This document shows positions 16,314 to 25,672 of a stretch of 58,250 nt of DNA, piece after piece. A program made the position numbers and the translations under genes. This DNA comes from a bacterium BMS3Abin02 (GTDB lineage: Bacteria; Actinomycetota; Acidimicrobiia; Spongiisociales; UBA4744). Numbering within the stretch: position 1 is the stretch's first letter; every line of letters starts with the position of its first letter. The DNA lies in contig BDSU01000020.1 of the NCBI GenBank assembly GCA_002897675.1, positions 1-58,250 of the forward strand, written 5' to 3'. The notes under the pieces were generated by a model. The model saw nothing but the letters and a program-made list of their open reading frames with translations, did not search any database and was not told the DNA's origin.

Positions 16314-17669
16314 TCAGGGGGTGAGTAGGCGCCGCGCGGCCCTGTTGTGCGCCTCGGTCAACAGTTCGAGATCGACGGTGACGGGCCGTCCGTTCTCGAC
16401 GATGGCCTTTCCTTGAACGTAGGTGTGATCGACCGTCGTCGGGGCACACAGCAGCAGCGCGGCGACCGGGTCCTGCTGGGCTCCCGCATACTCGATGCGC
16501 CCGAGGTCTGTTGCAGTGAAGTCCGCGGCCTTTCCCGAGGCGAGCGAGCCGATATCGTCGCGACCGAGTACGGCGGCCCCACCGAGCGTCGCGATCTCGA
16601 GCGCCGTTCGCACCCCCATGAGAGGTCGCTCGCCGTGGCGGACTCTCGCCAACAACAACGCAAGGCGCGCTTCGCCGAGGAGGTCGTTCCCATCGTTGGA
16701 GGCCGAACCGTCCACTCCCAGGCCGACGCGGACGCCGGCGTCCAGATAGCCCATGACGGGGGCGACACCGGAACCGAGTCGCATGTTGGAGGCCGGACAG
16801 TGGGCGACGCCGGTACCTGTCTCGACCATCAGTCGAATCCCCGCGTCATCGACGTGGACACCGTGGGCGAACCAGACATCGGGCCCAAGCCAACCGACAT
16901 GTTCGGCATATGCAAGAGGTGTCAGGCCGAAGCGCGCGAGGCAGAAATCCTCTTCGTCGGCCGTCTCGGCCAGGTGCGTGTGGAGCGAGACCCCGTAGCT
17001 GCGAGCAAGCTCGGCGGACTCTCGCATGACGGCGGTCGTCACCGAGAAGGGTGAGCACGGCGCGACGACGATGCGCAGCATCGACCCGGGTGTCGGGTCG
17101 TGATACGACTCGATCACTCGCCGCGTGTCCTCGAGGATCGCGTTCTCGTCCTCGACGAGGGAGTCCGGGGGAAGGCCGCCGTCGCTTTCGCCGAGACTCA
17201 TCGAACCGCGAGCCGCGTGGAAACGAATGCCGATTTCCCCGGCTGCGTCGATCGTGTCATCGAGGCGGCTTCCGTTGGGGAACAGGTAGAGGTGGTCGGA
17301 CGTGGTCGTGCACCCGCTGAGAGCCAGTTCGGTGACCCCGACCTTCGTCGAGAGACGAATGTCGTCGGGTGTGATTCTCGCCCAAATCGGGTAGAGGGTC
17401 TGGAGCCAAGGGAAGAGCTCGGCATCTTGTGTTCCGGGGAGCGCTCGTGTGAGCGTCTGATAGAGATGGTGATGTGTGTTGATGAGTCCGGGTATGACGA
17501 CATGTCCGGACACGTCCAGAACCTCATCGGCCGTGTCGGGCAGCTCCGCGGTGGGTCCGACCTGTTCGATCCATCCGTCGCGTGCGAACAGGCCACCATC
17601 GCGGATCTCACGGCGGTCCGGATCCATCGTGACCAGGACGACAGCGTGTTTGACGAGGAGAGTTCCCAT
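16314..17669 (-). CDS. 8-oxoguanine deaminase-like amidohydrolase (SsnA/TrzN family)
   Basis: Cytosolic zinc amidohydrolase, 451 residues, that likely deaminates 8-oxoguanine to urate. GLINTHHHLYQTLTRALPG (61-79) carries the HxH metal ligands (His66, His68) and matches the 8-oxoguanine deaminase signature closely. ELFPWLQTLYPIW follows. Further metal and catalytic residues lie in HTHLAET, FAHGVH and LGVDGSASND. The ATG at 17669 is chosen by family alignment; a TTG at 17720 would add 17 unrelated residues. It is divergent from adenine deaminase across about 116 bases and converges on the molybdenum subunit. SsnA of the E. coli purine cluster is in the same superfamily. Atrazine-type or guanine deaminase activity is a less likely alternative. 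Confidence 0.85.
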   Translation of the reverse strand: MGTLLVKHAVVLVTMDPDRREIRDGGLFARDGWIEQVGPTAELPDTADEVLDVSGHVVIPGLINTHHHLYQTLTRALPGTQDAELFPWLQTLYPIWARITPDDIRLSTKVGVTELALSGCTTTSDHLYLFPNGSRLDDTIDAAGEIGIRFHAARGSMSLGESDGGLPPDSLVEDENAILEDTRRVIESYHDPTPGSMLRIVVAPCSPFSVTTAVMRESAELARSYGVSLHTHLAETADEEDFCLARFGLTPLAYAEHVGWLGPDVWFAHGVHVDDAGIRLMVETGTGVAHCPASNMRLGSGVAPVMGYLDAGVRVGLGVDGSASNDGNDLLGEARLALLLARVRHGERPLMGVRTALEIATLGGAAVLGRDDIGSLASGKAADFTATDLGRIEYAGAQQDPVAALLLCAPTTVDHTYVQGKAIVENGRPVTVDLELLTEAHNRAARRLLTP

Positions 17670-17758
17670 CAGGAGATCGCTTTCTCGGGGCGGTTCTTGC
17701 GTCGATGTCCGGTCGATCAAGACCTCGCTTCGACTTCCGTCTTTGCATCGTACCGGCG

Positions 17759-17764
17759 TAATCT
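17759..17764 (+). promoter_or_regulatory. -10 box for adenine deaminase
   Basis: TAATCT lies 21 bases before the ATG of the adenine deaminase gene, in the divergent gap between the two deaminases, followed by the ribosome site GGGGAAAGG. No good -35 is visible. Confidence 0.4.
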
Positions 17765-17785
17765 TGCCCGAACGGGGAAAGGTGC

Positions 17786-18790
17786 ATGTTGGAGGATTTC
17801 ATCCGAGAGCTGCCGAAGGCCGAGCTGCACATCCATATCGAAGGCTCCCTGGAACCCGAGATGATGATGGCCTTGGCGGAGCGAAACGATATCTCGATTC
17901 CCTTCTCTTCGGTGAAGGAGATCCGGGACGCCTACGAGTTCAGAGACCTGCAGTCGTTTCTCGACATCTACTACGACGGTGCTTCCGTGCTGCGAACCGA
18001 GCAGGACTTCTACGACCTGGCCTGGGCCTACCTCGAGCGCGCTGTTTCCGATGGCGTGAAGCGGGCAGAGATCTTCTTCGATCCTCAGACACACACTTCG
18101 CGCGGTATCGCGTTCTCGACCGTGGTTTCGGGTCTGCGTCGCGCCGTTGACGACGCGCGCGACCTCGGCGTGTCGGCTGCGCTGATCATGTCGTTTCTGC
18201 GCCACCTCAGTCCAGAAGAGGCGATGCAGACACTCGATGACGGCCTCCGGTTCCGTTCGTCACTGATCGGTGTCGGCCTCGACTCCTCCGAGAGAGGGCG
18301 CCCGCCGGAGCTGTTCGCGAAGGTCTTCGCGAGGGCACGGAGCGAGGGACTGCACCTCGTGGCTCACGCAGGCGAGGAGGGCCCACCCGAGTACATCCGC
18401 CAGGCTCTCGACGTCCTGGGGGTCGAGCGGATCGACCATGGTGTCCGGATCGATGAAGATCCTGAACTCGTCCGTCGGATCATCTCGGAACAAATCCCCC
18501 TCACGATGTGTCCGCTCTCCAATGTCAAGCTTCGTGTGGTCGACGAACTCGAACATCACAACCTGAAACGTCTACTCGATGCAGGCGCGATGGTGACGAT
18601 CAACTCCGACGATCCCGCCTACTTCGGTGGGTATATAGCAGACAATTACGAGGCCGCGGCTGCTGCTCTCGGACTGACCAGGACAGAGATCGTGACGATC
18701 GCCCGCAACTCGATCGATGCCGCATTCATCAGCCCCGCCGAACATGAGAATCTCCTGGCGGACCTCGATGTGAGTCAGCTCACGAGATGA
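17786..18790 (+). CDS. Adenine deaminase (adenosine-deaminase fold)
   Basis: Zinc deaminase of 334 residues that converts adenine to hypoxanthine. Zinc ligands His15 and His17 lie in ELHIHIEG, with the HAGEEG and DHGVR motifs and [10 protein letters not shown] downstream. The segments [24 protein letters not shown] and [10 protein letters not shown] are typical of the adenine-specific subgroup of the adenosine deaminase family, rather than adenosine deaminase itself. A GGGGAAAGG site precedes the ATG. It feeds hypoxanthine to the neighbouring xanthine-dehydrogenase-type enzyme. The 3' end overlaps the converging patatin gene by 16 bases. Confidence 0.85.
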   Translation: MLEDFIRELPKAELHIHIEGSLEPEMMMALAERNDISIPFSSVKEIRDAYEFRDLQSFLDIYYDGASVLRTEQDFYDLAWAYLERAVSDGVKRAEIFFDPQTHTSRGIAFSTVVSGLRRAVDDARDLGVSAALIMSFLRHLSPEEAMQTLDDGLRFRSSLIGVGLDSSERGRPPELFAKVFARARSEGLHLVAHAGEEGPPEYIRQALDVLGVERIDHGVRIDEDPELVRRIISEQIPLTMCPLSNVKLRVVDELEHHNLKRLLDAGAMVTINSDDPAYFGGYIADNYEAAAAALGLTRTEIVTIARNSIDAAFISPAEHENLLADLDVSQLTR

Positions 18791-19719
18791 TGTTCGAGCA
18801 CCTGCCACACTTCCGGTCCGGCGAGCTTCGTTCGTAGCGATGCCAGGGTTCTGATGAATGTGGGAACCGCCTGTTCGGGGTCCATGGGATTCGGCCGCAT
18901 CACGGCGAGTACCGCCGGCGTCGGCCGCAGCACGAGGGTATCGGTCGCCGGCCAGGCGGTTGCGACGGCGACCAGCTCGTCGTGGAGAGCGGAACGCCCG
19001 ACCCGATCGAACATGGACTCATAGAAATGCGCTCGTCGGCGCTGTTCCTCCGCGGCCATCGGCGCCAGGACGAGGAGGAGATCGAGTGGTTCCGGATTGC
19101 CGAGCACCAGGTCTGCATTGGTCCCGGAGACAACCCCACCGTCGACGTAGTTCTTGCCCTCGATCTCATACGGGGAGAACACGATTGGGACGGCGGAGGA
19201 AGCCGCCACGGCGTCTCGAAGAGGGACGACCGGGGCGCTGGTCGTGCCGAACGCCGTCCGGTGTTGCTCTTCCAGATCGTATGCCACGATCACAGTCGGG
19301 CGTTCCGGCCACGTGTCGGCGATCGAAGGGGCCTGTTCTGCGACCCAGTCGGCGATGCCGGACGGATCGTATCGCCCAGGAGCCCCGATCACGGAGGTGA
19401 GGCCCGGTCGTCGGAAACTGGGAAGAACGCCGTATCGGATCCATCTCCTGACACCGTGGATATGGTCCTTTCGATAGACCCAGGATCGGATGCGTCTGGC
19501 AACGTCCTCCTGCCGCTCGCCCTTCTTGACGATGCTGTCCAGCGACAAGGTTCCCGAGCGCACGATCGAAGCGGCGAAAGCACCCGCAGAGGTTCCAACG
19601 ATGACGTCGGCGGTCTTGGGCTCCCATCCTGTTGCCATCTCGACGGCCAGGAGAGCTGCCAGGTGATAGGAGGCGCCGGTGACGCCTCCACCTCCAAGAA
19701 CGAGTCCGACTCTGCTCAC
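18775..19719 (-). CDS. Patatin-like phospholipase family protein
   Basis: Serine hydrolase of the patatin family, 314 residues. The oxyanion-hole motif is [11 protein letters not shown] near the N-terminus, the nucleophile elbow is GTSAG, and the dyad aspartate is in YVDGG, so catalysis should be intact. It probably hydrolyses acyl esters of membrane lipids. The GTG at 19719 gives the usual family start ([11 protein letters not shown]) and has a TATTGT box 8 bases upstream; a GTG at 19740 would add seven residues. It converges on and overlaps the adenine deaminase gene, and does not appear to belong to the purine pathway. Confidence 0.88.
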   Translation of the reverse strand: MSRVGLVLGGGGVTGASYHLAALLAVEMATGWEPKTADVIVGTSAGAFAASIVRSGTLSLDSIVKKGERQEDVARRIRSWVYRKDHIHGVRRWIRYGVLPSFRRPGLTSVIGAPGRYDPSGIADWVAEQAPSIADTWPERPTVIVAYDLEEQHRTAFGTTSAPVVPLRDAVAASSAVPIVFSPYEIEGKNYVDGGVVSGTNADLVLGNPEPLDLLLVLAPMAAEEQRRRAHFYESMFDRVGRSALHDELVAVATAWPATDTLVLRPTPAVLAVMRPNPMDPEQAVPTFIRTLASLRTKLAGPEVWQVLEHHLVS

Positions 19720-19727
19720 GGGCAAGA

Positions 19728-19733
19728 ACAATA
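19728..19733 (-). promoter_or_regulatory. -10 box consistent with leaderless patatin transcript
   Basis: TATTGT on the minus strand ends 8 bases before the GTG at 19719. With start of transcription about 7 bases downstream of the box, the mRNA would begin at or next to the start codon. No ribosome site is present. Confidence 0.4.
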
Positions 19734-19773
19734 CAGACACGCGCCGTCATCGGACGGCGCCGTCCGATGGTGA

Positions 19774-20001
19774 TCAGGAACCCACGGCAGCGCCGAACGG
19801 ACGGTGGCAGCTCGGGCAGTCCCGGTCTGACTCATCCGTGTCGGTCCCGCACCACGGGCACGGCAGCTCGGTTGCGGACCGATACGCCTCTGCCCAGGTG
19901 CCGGCCTCGAACGCGAAGCCATCACCGATATCTCGAAACCGTCGACCGGCGAGGACGACGAGTGCCGTGATGAGCGATGCCGTCAACAGCAATTGCACCA
20001 T
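19774..20001 (-). CDS. Small membrane protein with C-terminal zinc ribbon
   Basis: Small protein of 75 residues. It has one hydrophobic segment at the N-terminus (about residues 3-18, VQLLLTASLITALVVL) and a C-terminal CPWCG...CPSC zinc-ribbon. An AGAGGAGA ribosome site lies 6 bases before the ATG at 20001, which supports real translation. It would be anchored in the membrane with the metal-binding tail in the cytoplasm. I do not recognise a named family, and no role can be assigned from neighbours. Confidence 0.6.
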   Translation of the reverse strand: MVQLLLTASLITALVVLAGRRFRDIGDGFAFEAGTWAEAYRSATELPCPWCGTDTDESDRDCPSCHRPFGAAVGS

Positions 20002-20155
20002 GCGATCTCCTCTCGCACGCGAAGTGTATGAGGGGAGCGCGCGGGAAGGAAGGATTTCGCGATCTCCGCTTGCCGCGCAGGCACGACGTATCGAAGCCGG
20101 GCACCGAGCCGGACCTCGACTGACAGACGACGACCGAGAACTTCCGACTCCTTGG

Positions 20156-20980
20156 TCAGCCCATCGCCGAAACCAGATGATCGACGAAGGGTTGGAGATC
20201 TTCGAGCCGTCCGTCTCTCATCTCCACCTGGCGGAGCAGGGATGCAGATATGTGAAAGGCGAACCAGGACTTGAGCGCTTGTCTGTCGATGGTCGCCCCG
20301 TATCCCAGCGAAAAGGCATCGACGGCTGCGCTGGCACGCTGGGAGAGCTGCCAGTACGCGAACGTGTAGTCCCATTCGGGAGGGGCCAGCGTCGCCCAAG
20401 TCCAGCCGGTCAAGGTGACCTGCCCATCGTCGTTGATGACGAACGCCTCCGGAGCCGGCCGCGAATGGCTGGCACGCGGGGAACCGGTGGAAGGGAACTC
20501 CAGATCGACGGCGCTCTCAAAGACAGAAGAAGGAATCCTCAATCGGCCTCGGTAACGCTCCAATCTGGCGAAGTTGCCTCTGATCGCCGTACGCATCCGG
20601 TCTGAATCGATTCCTGCTTCGAGATTGGACAGTTGCGAATGGTTGGCTTCGTGAAGCCCTCTGAGCAGGGTTCCGGCTTGCTTCGCCGCCTTTGGGTTGC
20701 CGGGCAGCGCTGCAAGCGTCCACTTTCCGGCGTCGGCAAGGCGGACCCAGTACGAATCACCCGTAGATCCCCATTCGAGAACGGTCGGCAGTCCCGGCAG
20801 TCCGGAGAGCGCGTCGTAGGCTCTGCGTTCTCTGCGTTGGTATGAAGAGGAACCGTATACCTTGAGGATCCACGTGTGCCCGTCGGAAGTTCGCACTCGG
20901 AACACGCTGTTGGTTCCGGTGGAGAGCGCGTTGGCACTCCCTCCATCGGCAAGTCCGAGTGCAATATCCTTGGGCTGCAC
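20156..20980 (-). CDS. Aminoglycoside-phosphotransferase-fold protein lacking catalytic residues
   Basis: Protein of 274 residues with the N-lobe of an APH/choline-kinase fold: NSVFRVRTSDGHTWILKVYG has the lysine that normally binds ATP, and RRERRAYDALSGL resembles the following helix. In the C-lobe the expected HGDxxxxN loop reads HSRPAPEAF, and the metal-binding DxD appears as TGWTWATL, so the catalytic aspartates are missing. The GTG at 20980 is preferred because AAGGGGAG precedes it; a TTG at 20995 has no ribosome site. It is probably a pseudokinase or a ligand-binding protein. A gap of 133 bases separates it from divergent thrS. Confidence 0.65.
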   Translation of the reverse strand: MQPKDIALGLADGGSANALSTGTNSVFRVRTSDGHTWILKVYGSSSYQRRERRAYDALSGLPGLPTVLEWGSTGDSYWVRLADAGKWTLAALPGNPKAAKQAGTLLRGLHEANHSQLSNLEAGIDSDRMRTAIRGNFARLERYRGRLRIPSSVFESAVDLEFPSTGSPRASHSRPAPEAFVINDDGQVTLTGWTWATLAPPEWDYTFAYWQLSQRASAAVDAFSLGYGATIDRQALKSWFAFHISASLLRQVEMRDGRLEDLQPFVDHLVSAMG

Positions 20981-21113
20981 GTCTCCCCTTCGCAAACCAG
21001 TCGGCGATGCAGATTGCTTCGTTTACGCTACAGCAGATTGAGAGTGTGTGTTGCATGAATCGTGGGTATCAAAGAAATGGTACTCCGAGGCAATACGAGA
21101 GAAGAGGGTGAAC

Positions 21114-23039
21114 GTGTCCATCGAAATCGAGTTTCCCGACGGCTCCAGAAGGCCTTTCCCCGACGGCAGCACCGGGCTGGATGTCGCAACGAGCATCGGA
21201 AAGAGACTTGCCGCCGCAGCCGTCGCCGCGAAGCTCGACGGCGTGCCGCTCGATCTGACCCGGCCCCTCCCGCACGGGGGAAAGCTGGAGATCATCACGG
21301 GGGACACGGAGGAGGGGCGGGAAGTCCTGCGTCACTCGGCAGCTCACGTGATGGCTCAGGCGGTGCTCTCGTTGTTCGAAGGTGCCCGGTTTGCCATCGG
21401 CCCAGCCATCGAGGACGGGTTCTACTACGACTTCGATATCGGCCGCCCCTTCACGAGTGAGGACCTCGCGAGGATCGAAGCTCGCATGGGCGAGATCGTG
21501 GCCGAAGATCAGCCGTTCATCCGCGAAGAAGTCTCGGAGGAGGATGCTCTCGCGATGTTCGCCGATCAGCCGTTCAAGACCGAGATCGTCGAAGCGGTCG
21601 ACGATGGCGAGCTCGGTACCGTGATCACGGTGTACCGCAACGAGGGGTTTGTGGACCTCTGCCGCGGTCCCCACGTTCCATCGACATCGAAGATCAAGGC
21701 CTTCAAGCTGCTGCGCAGTGCGGGCGCCTACTGGCGTGGTGACGAACATAGACCGCAACTACAGCGGATCTATGGGACCGCATGGGAGAGCACGAAAGCC
21801 CTTCAGGCCTATCTGGACCGCCTCGAGGAGGCGGAGCGTCGGGACCATCGAAAACTCGGCGCGGAGTTGGATCTCTTCTCGTTCCCACCGGAGCTGGGTT
21901 CGGGCCTCGCCATCTGGCATCCCAAGGGTGGGATCGTGCGCAAGGTCATCGAGGACTACAGCCGACGGGTACACATGGAGAACGGGTACGAACTGGTGGT
22001 CACACCGCACGTTGCGAAGGCGCACCTTTGGGAGACGTCGGGTCATCTCGATTTCTATGCCGAGAGCATGTACCCGGCAATGGAACTCGACCACGGCGAT
22101 GCGTACTACGTCAAGCCCATGAACTGCCCATTTCACGTCCTCATCTTCAAGAGTCGGAGTCGTTCTTATCGGGAGCTGCCACTGCGCCTGTTCGAACTCG
22201 GAACGGTCTATCGGTACGAACGTTCCGGGGTCGTTCACGGTCTCCTGAGAGCCAGGGGCTTCACCCAGGACGACAGCCACATCTTCTGCAGCCGCGAGCA
22301 GATAGGCACCGAATTGCAGAATCTGCTCGATTTCGTCCTCACGGTGCTGCGAGACTTCGGGTTTGCCGAATTCGAGGCCGAGCTCTCAACCCGGCCCGAG
22401 AAGTTCGTTGGCGAACCGGAGATGTGGGAACTGGCGACCGCCTCGCTGGCGGCCGCGCTCGAGACGGCGGACCTCGAGTACTCGGTCGCGGAGGGTGATG
22501 GGGCCTTCTACGGGCCGAAGATCGATGTGCACATCAGGGACGCGATCGGTCGAAGGTGGCAGCTTTCGACGATTCAGGTCGATTTCTCCCTTCCGGAGCG
22601 GTTCGATGTCGAGTTTGCCAGTGCGGACAACACGCGTGATCGTCCGGTGGTGATCCATCGGGCCCTGTTCGGGTCCGTCGAGCGGTTCTTCGGGATTCTT
22701 CTCGAGCACTATGCAGGGGCGTTCCCTGCCTGGCTCGCCCCGGTGCAGGCTGCGATCGTTCCGGTCGCCGATCGGCACATCGGCTACGCCAACGAGGTTG
22801 TCTCCCTGCTTCGTGGCGCAGGAGTGCGCGCACGGGTCGACGAGAGCCAGGAGACGGTGGGGGAGAAGATCCGACGCGCCTTGTCGCTGAAGGATCCGGC
22901 CGTTCTCGTGGTCGGAGATAGTGACGAGGAGGCACGTACCGTTGGCTTGCGCTTGTACAGCGCCGAGCGAGAGGAACGCGATGTGCCGCTCGAAGCCGCC
23001 GTGGACCGCCTGGTGGCGCTGGTCGCACCGCCCAGATAG
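21114..23039 (+). CDS. thrS: Threonyl-tRNA synthetase
   Basis: Class II aminoacyl-tRNA synthetase charging tRNA-Thr, 641 residues, normal length. The N-terminal TGS domain (about 1-60) is followed by the editing domain with HSAAHVMAQA and CRGPHVPST. The catalytic core contains MNCPFH and RYERSGVVHGLLRARGFTQD. The C-terminal anticodon-binding domain begins near VQAAIVPVAD. The GTG at 21114 is preferred because GAGAAGAGG lies 6 bases before it; the GTG at 21108 directly abuts that site. In actinobacteria thrS is commonly near the PI-synthase/pimA operon, which here lies about 6 kb downstream. Confidence 0.97.
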   Translation: MSIEIEFPDGSRRPFPDGSTGLDVATSIGKRLAAAAVAAKLDGVPLDLTRPLPHGGKLEIITGDTEEGREVLRHSAAHVMAQAVLSLFEGARFAIGPAIEDGFYYDFDIGRPFTSEDLARIEARMGEIVAEDQPFIREEVSEEDALAMFADQPFKTEIVEAVDDGELGTVITVYRNEGFVDLCRGPHVPSTSKIKAFKLLRSAGAYWRGDEHRPQLQRIYGTAWESTKALQAYLDRLEEAERRDHRKLGAELDLFSFPPELGSGLAIWHPKGGIVRKVIEDYSRRVHMENGYELVVTPHVAKAHLWETSGHLDFYAESMYPAMELDHGDAYYVKPMNCPFHVLIFKSRSRSYRELPLRLFELGTVYRYERSGVVHGLLRARGFTQDDSHIFCSREQIGTELQNLLDFVLTVLRDFGFAEFEAELSTRPEKFVGEPEMWELATASLAAALETADLEYSVAEGDGAFYGPKIDVHIRDAIGRRWQLSTIQVDFSLPERFDVEFASADNTRDRPVVIHRALFGSVERFFGILLEHYAGAFPAWLAPVQAAIVPVADRHIGYANEVVSLLRGAGVRARVDESQETVGEKIRRALSLKDPAVLVVGDSDEEARTVGLRLYSAEREERDVPLEAAVDRLVALVAPPR

Positions 23040-23069
23040 CGGCGATTTTTCCTAGACGGGGGACCGGCA

Positions 23070-23075
23070 TAATCT
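23070..23075 (+). promoter_or_regulatory. -10 box upstream of the MMPL exporter
   Basis: TAATCT, overlapping CATAAT, lies 42 bases before the GTG of the exporter. A CAGGGAGA ribosome site lies between. No clear -35 is present. Confidence 0.4.
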
Positions 23076-23116
23076 GATCTCCCCACGAGACCGTCGACAA
23101 CCAGGGAGATTCGTCT

Positions 23117-25672
23117 GTGAAACGATTCGTCGAAACCATCTCCGTTGTGGTGCGGCGATGGCCGTGGTGGACGATCGTGACGATGCTTGCGATCACGGTG
23201 GTCCTGGCTTCGTTTGCGAGGCAGGCCAAGGTGGCCTCGGGACAGGAAGGGTTTGCGCCGGACACGCCCGAGATCGCGGCGTCGGATCAGATACGGGAGC
23301 TCTTCTCGACCGGAAGCAGCGAGAAGGTCATGCAGATCATCCTCAGCGGGGACAACGTCATCAGCGCCTCGGGGGTCCGGACGGTCGCAGCCATCGAATC
23401 GGCGATACGCTCCAGCGACGCCGCAGCCTACATTTCGGACCGCTCGGATCGAGCCGGCATCGTGTCATACCTTGGAGGAGTACTTCGGGCAGCGCAGATG
23501 CAGGGCATGGACATTGGCAAGCTCTCCGACGAGCAGGTGAAGCAGCTGTACAAACTGAGCCTGCAGCAGGCGGCGCCGGGACAAGCCGACTACCTGAGAG
23601 CCCTGGCCTCCTCGAAGGGCCGGCTTGATGAGGCCACAGCTCCCGCCGGGCTCGTCGTCGTGTTTCTCGACACTTCGGCCTTGCCCCAAACGGGTGACGA
23701 CTTCAGTGCACTCGTCGATATCGAAAAGGGGATCGCGGCCACGGCAGAGCAGCACTCGTCCGGTGGCATCGACGTTCAGGCATTCAGCATGTTGCTGCTC
23801 ATGGGAGACGAGTTCGACTTCTCTGCCGAGGTCGGTCGCCTCTTCCTGAGTGCGTTCCTGATCATCTTGCTGATTCTCGGGTACGTGTATTACGTGCGGC
23901 CTCGCGGGGGGCGTACAGGATGGGGAGCGATTCGGCGTACGGTCGCCGATGTTGCGCTCACCCTGGCCGTGATCATGACGGCAATCGTGTGGATGCAGGG
24001 CTTCGGTGTGCTGCTCGGGCCTGATCATCTCGGTGTGATCGGTGATCTGAATCAGATCACCCAGATCATTCCCATCCTGCTCATCGGTCTTGGAGTGGAC
24101 TACGCGATCCACTTGACCGGACGATACCGGGAGGAGATCGGTCTCGGCAAGACGGTCGCGGAGGCTTCCACCCGAGCGATCGGAACGGTCGGTGTGGCTC
24201 TCATTCTGGCGACCTTGACGACCGCCGTCGGGTTTCTGACCAACCTGATCTCACCAATCCCGGGGCTGAGGGATTTCGGGATCCTCACTTCGGTGGGGAT
24301 CGTCTCGGCGTTCGTTCTGATGCTGACGTTGCTGCCGGCGATCAGGCTCCTGCTCGATCGTCGTGCCGAACGTGAGGGACGACTGCATGCGGAGTCATTC
24401 GTCGTCGGCTCGACGGCAAGGGCGCTCCCTCGCATCGCCGCGCGTACAGCGGTGCTCGCAGAACGTCTTCCCGTCGTGACGCTCGTGGTGGCACTGGCTC
24501 TCGGAGGGCTGGGCGCCTTCGGGTTGACACAGCTCAAGACGACGTTCAGTTTCGTCGACTTTCTGCCGCAAGACTCGCCGGCGGTCCGCGCCTTCAAGAC
24601 GGTGGAAGAGCAGTTCGCGGGTGGCTTCGGTGAAGCGACGAACGTACTCATCAAGGGTGATGTGGCGACGCCGCAGGCGTATCAGGCGATGCAGGAGGCA
24701 TGGAACCTGCTCGGCGAGACACCGGACGTGACGAGCTTCGGTGGGTTTGCGGCAGCAGAGTCACCGCTCAGCGTCGTGGCAAACTTGGCGCGGTCTGGAA
24801 ACAAGAAGTTCCTGCAGGCCGCCGGTGCAGCAGGTTTGGGATCCGATCTCACCGTCGGACCCGACGCCGATATCGCCGGCATCTTCAATGCGGCCGTGAT
24901 TGCAGCACCGGAGGAAATGGGCCGTGTGCTCCACAAGGACGCCGATGGTTCCTACACCGCTGCCCAGTTCGTGATACAGACCGGAGCGGGCGAGGAGCGA
25001 GCCGCAGCCCTTGCCGCCAATCTTCGCCGGGACTTCACTCCGGTCACCGACGCAGGCTTGACGGCAATCCCGACGTCGACGTCGATCATCTCGGCGGTGA
25101 TCGTCAACAAGCTCTCGAGCTCGCAGCTCAGGTCGCTGTTCGTCGCGATCTTCGTCGCGATGCTGCTGCTGATCGTCAACTTCTGGTTCGAAACACGCCG
25201 CCCCTTCCTGGGTGTGATCACGATCGCTCCGGTCGCCCTCGTCGTGCTGTGGACCTTCGGCATGATGGCGCTGTTCGGGATCTCCTTCAACCCGGTGACG
25301 GCGACGCTGTCCGCGATGGCGATCGGGATTGGTGTGCCGTTCACGATTCACGTGACCCACCGGTTCGAGGAAGACCGAGCGCGCTATGAGGATCAGGAGG
25401 AGGCGATCCGTTCGACCGCCCGCCACACCGGTGCCGCCTTGGCCGGCTCGGCCTTCACGACGATGGCCGGGTTCGGGATCTTGATGACGTCCTCGCTCAA
25501 GCCGATGCAACAGATGGGCGAGGTGACGGTCTTCGCACTCGGTGCCGCGCTCGTCGCGTCGGTGCTCGTGCTGCCATCCATGTTGGCATTGTGGGATACG
25601 TGGCATCGCAAACGTAGTTCCACGACGTTCGATCGTGAGCGGCTCAGAGCGCGCGGATACATCGAGCAATAG
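23117..25672 (+). CDS. MMPL/RND superfamily exporter
   Basis: Large membrane transporter of 851 residues, with the twofold RND/MMPL layout: a transmembrane helix at 17-34, an extracytoplasmic loop to about 238, a helix bundle at about 240-410, a second single helix at about 452-470, a second external loop, and a final bundle from about 671. IGLGVDYAIHLTGRYREE and IGIGVPFTIHVTHRFEED are the paired transmembrane-4 motifs, with the proton-relay aspartate in the first and valine in place of Asp-Tyr in the second. It likely exports lipids or hydrophobic compounds using the proton gradient. It starts at GTG after CAGGGAGA and is monocistronic, ending in a hairpin. Confidence 0.85.
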   Translation: MKRFVETISVVVRRWPWWTIVTMLAITVVLASFARQAKVASGQEGFAPDTPEIAASDQIRELFSTGSSEKVMQIILSGDNVISASGVRTVAAIESAIRSSDAAAYISDRSDRAGIVSYLGGVLRAAQMQGMDIGKLSDEQVKQLYKLSLQQAAPGQADYLRALASSKGRLDEATAPAGLVVVFLDTSALPQTGDDFSALVDIEKGIAATAEQHSSGGIDVQAFSMLLLMGDEFDFSAEVGRLFLSAFLIILLILGYVYYVRPRGGRTGWGAIRRTVADVALTLAVIMTAIVWMQGFGVLLGPDHLGVIGDLNQITQIIPILLIGLGVDYAIHLTGRYREEIGLGKTVAEASTRAIGTVGVALILATLTTAVGFLTNLISPIPGLRDFGILTSVGIVSAFVLMLTLLPAIRLLLDRRAEREGRLHAESFVVGSTARALPRIAARTAVLAERLPVVTLVVALALGGLGAFGLTQLKTTFSFVDFLPQDSPAVRAFKTVEEQFAGGFGEATNVLIKGDVATPQAYQAMQEAWNLLGETPDVTSFGGFAAAESPLSVVANLARSGNKKFLQAAGAAGLGSDLTVGPDADIAGIFNAAVIAAPEEMGRVLHKDADGSYTAAQFVIQTGAGEERAAALAANLRRDFTPVTDAGLTAIPTSTSIISAVIVNKLSSSQLRSLFVAIFVAMLLLIVNFWFETRRPFLGVITIAPVALVVLWTFGMMALFGISFNPVTATLSAMAIGIGVPFTIHVTHRFEEDRARYEDQEEAIRSTARHTGAALAGSAFTTMAGFGILMTSSLKPMQQMGEVTVFALGAALVASVLVLPSMLALWDTWHRKRSSTTFDRERLRARGYIEQ

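Noticed and set aside
20981-21113. T-box leader before thrS
   Set aside because: Only about 130 bases are available and no T-box sequence, specifier hairpin or antiterminator is seen.
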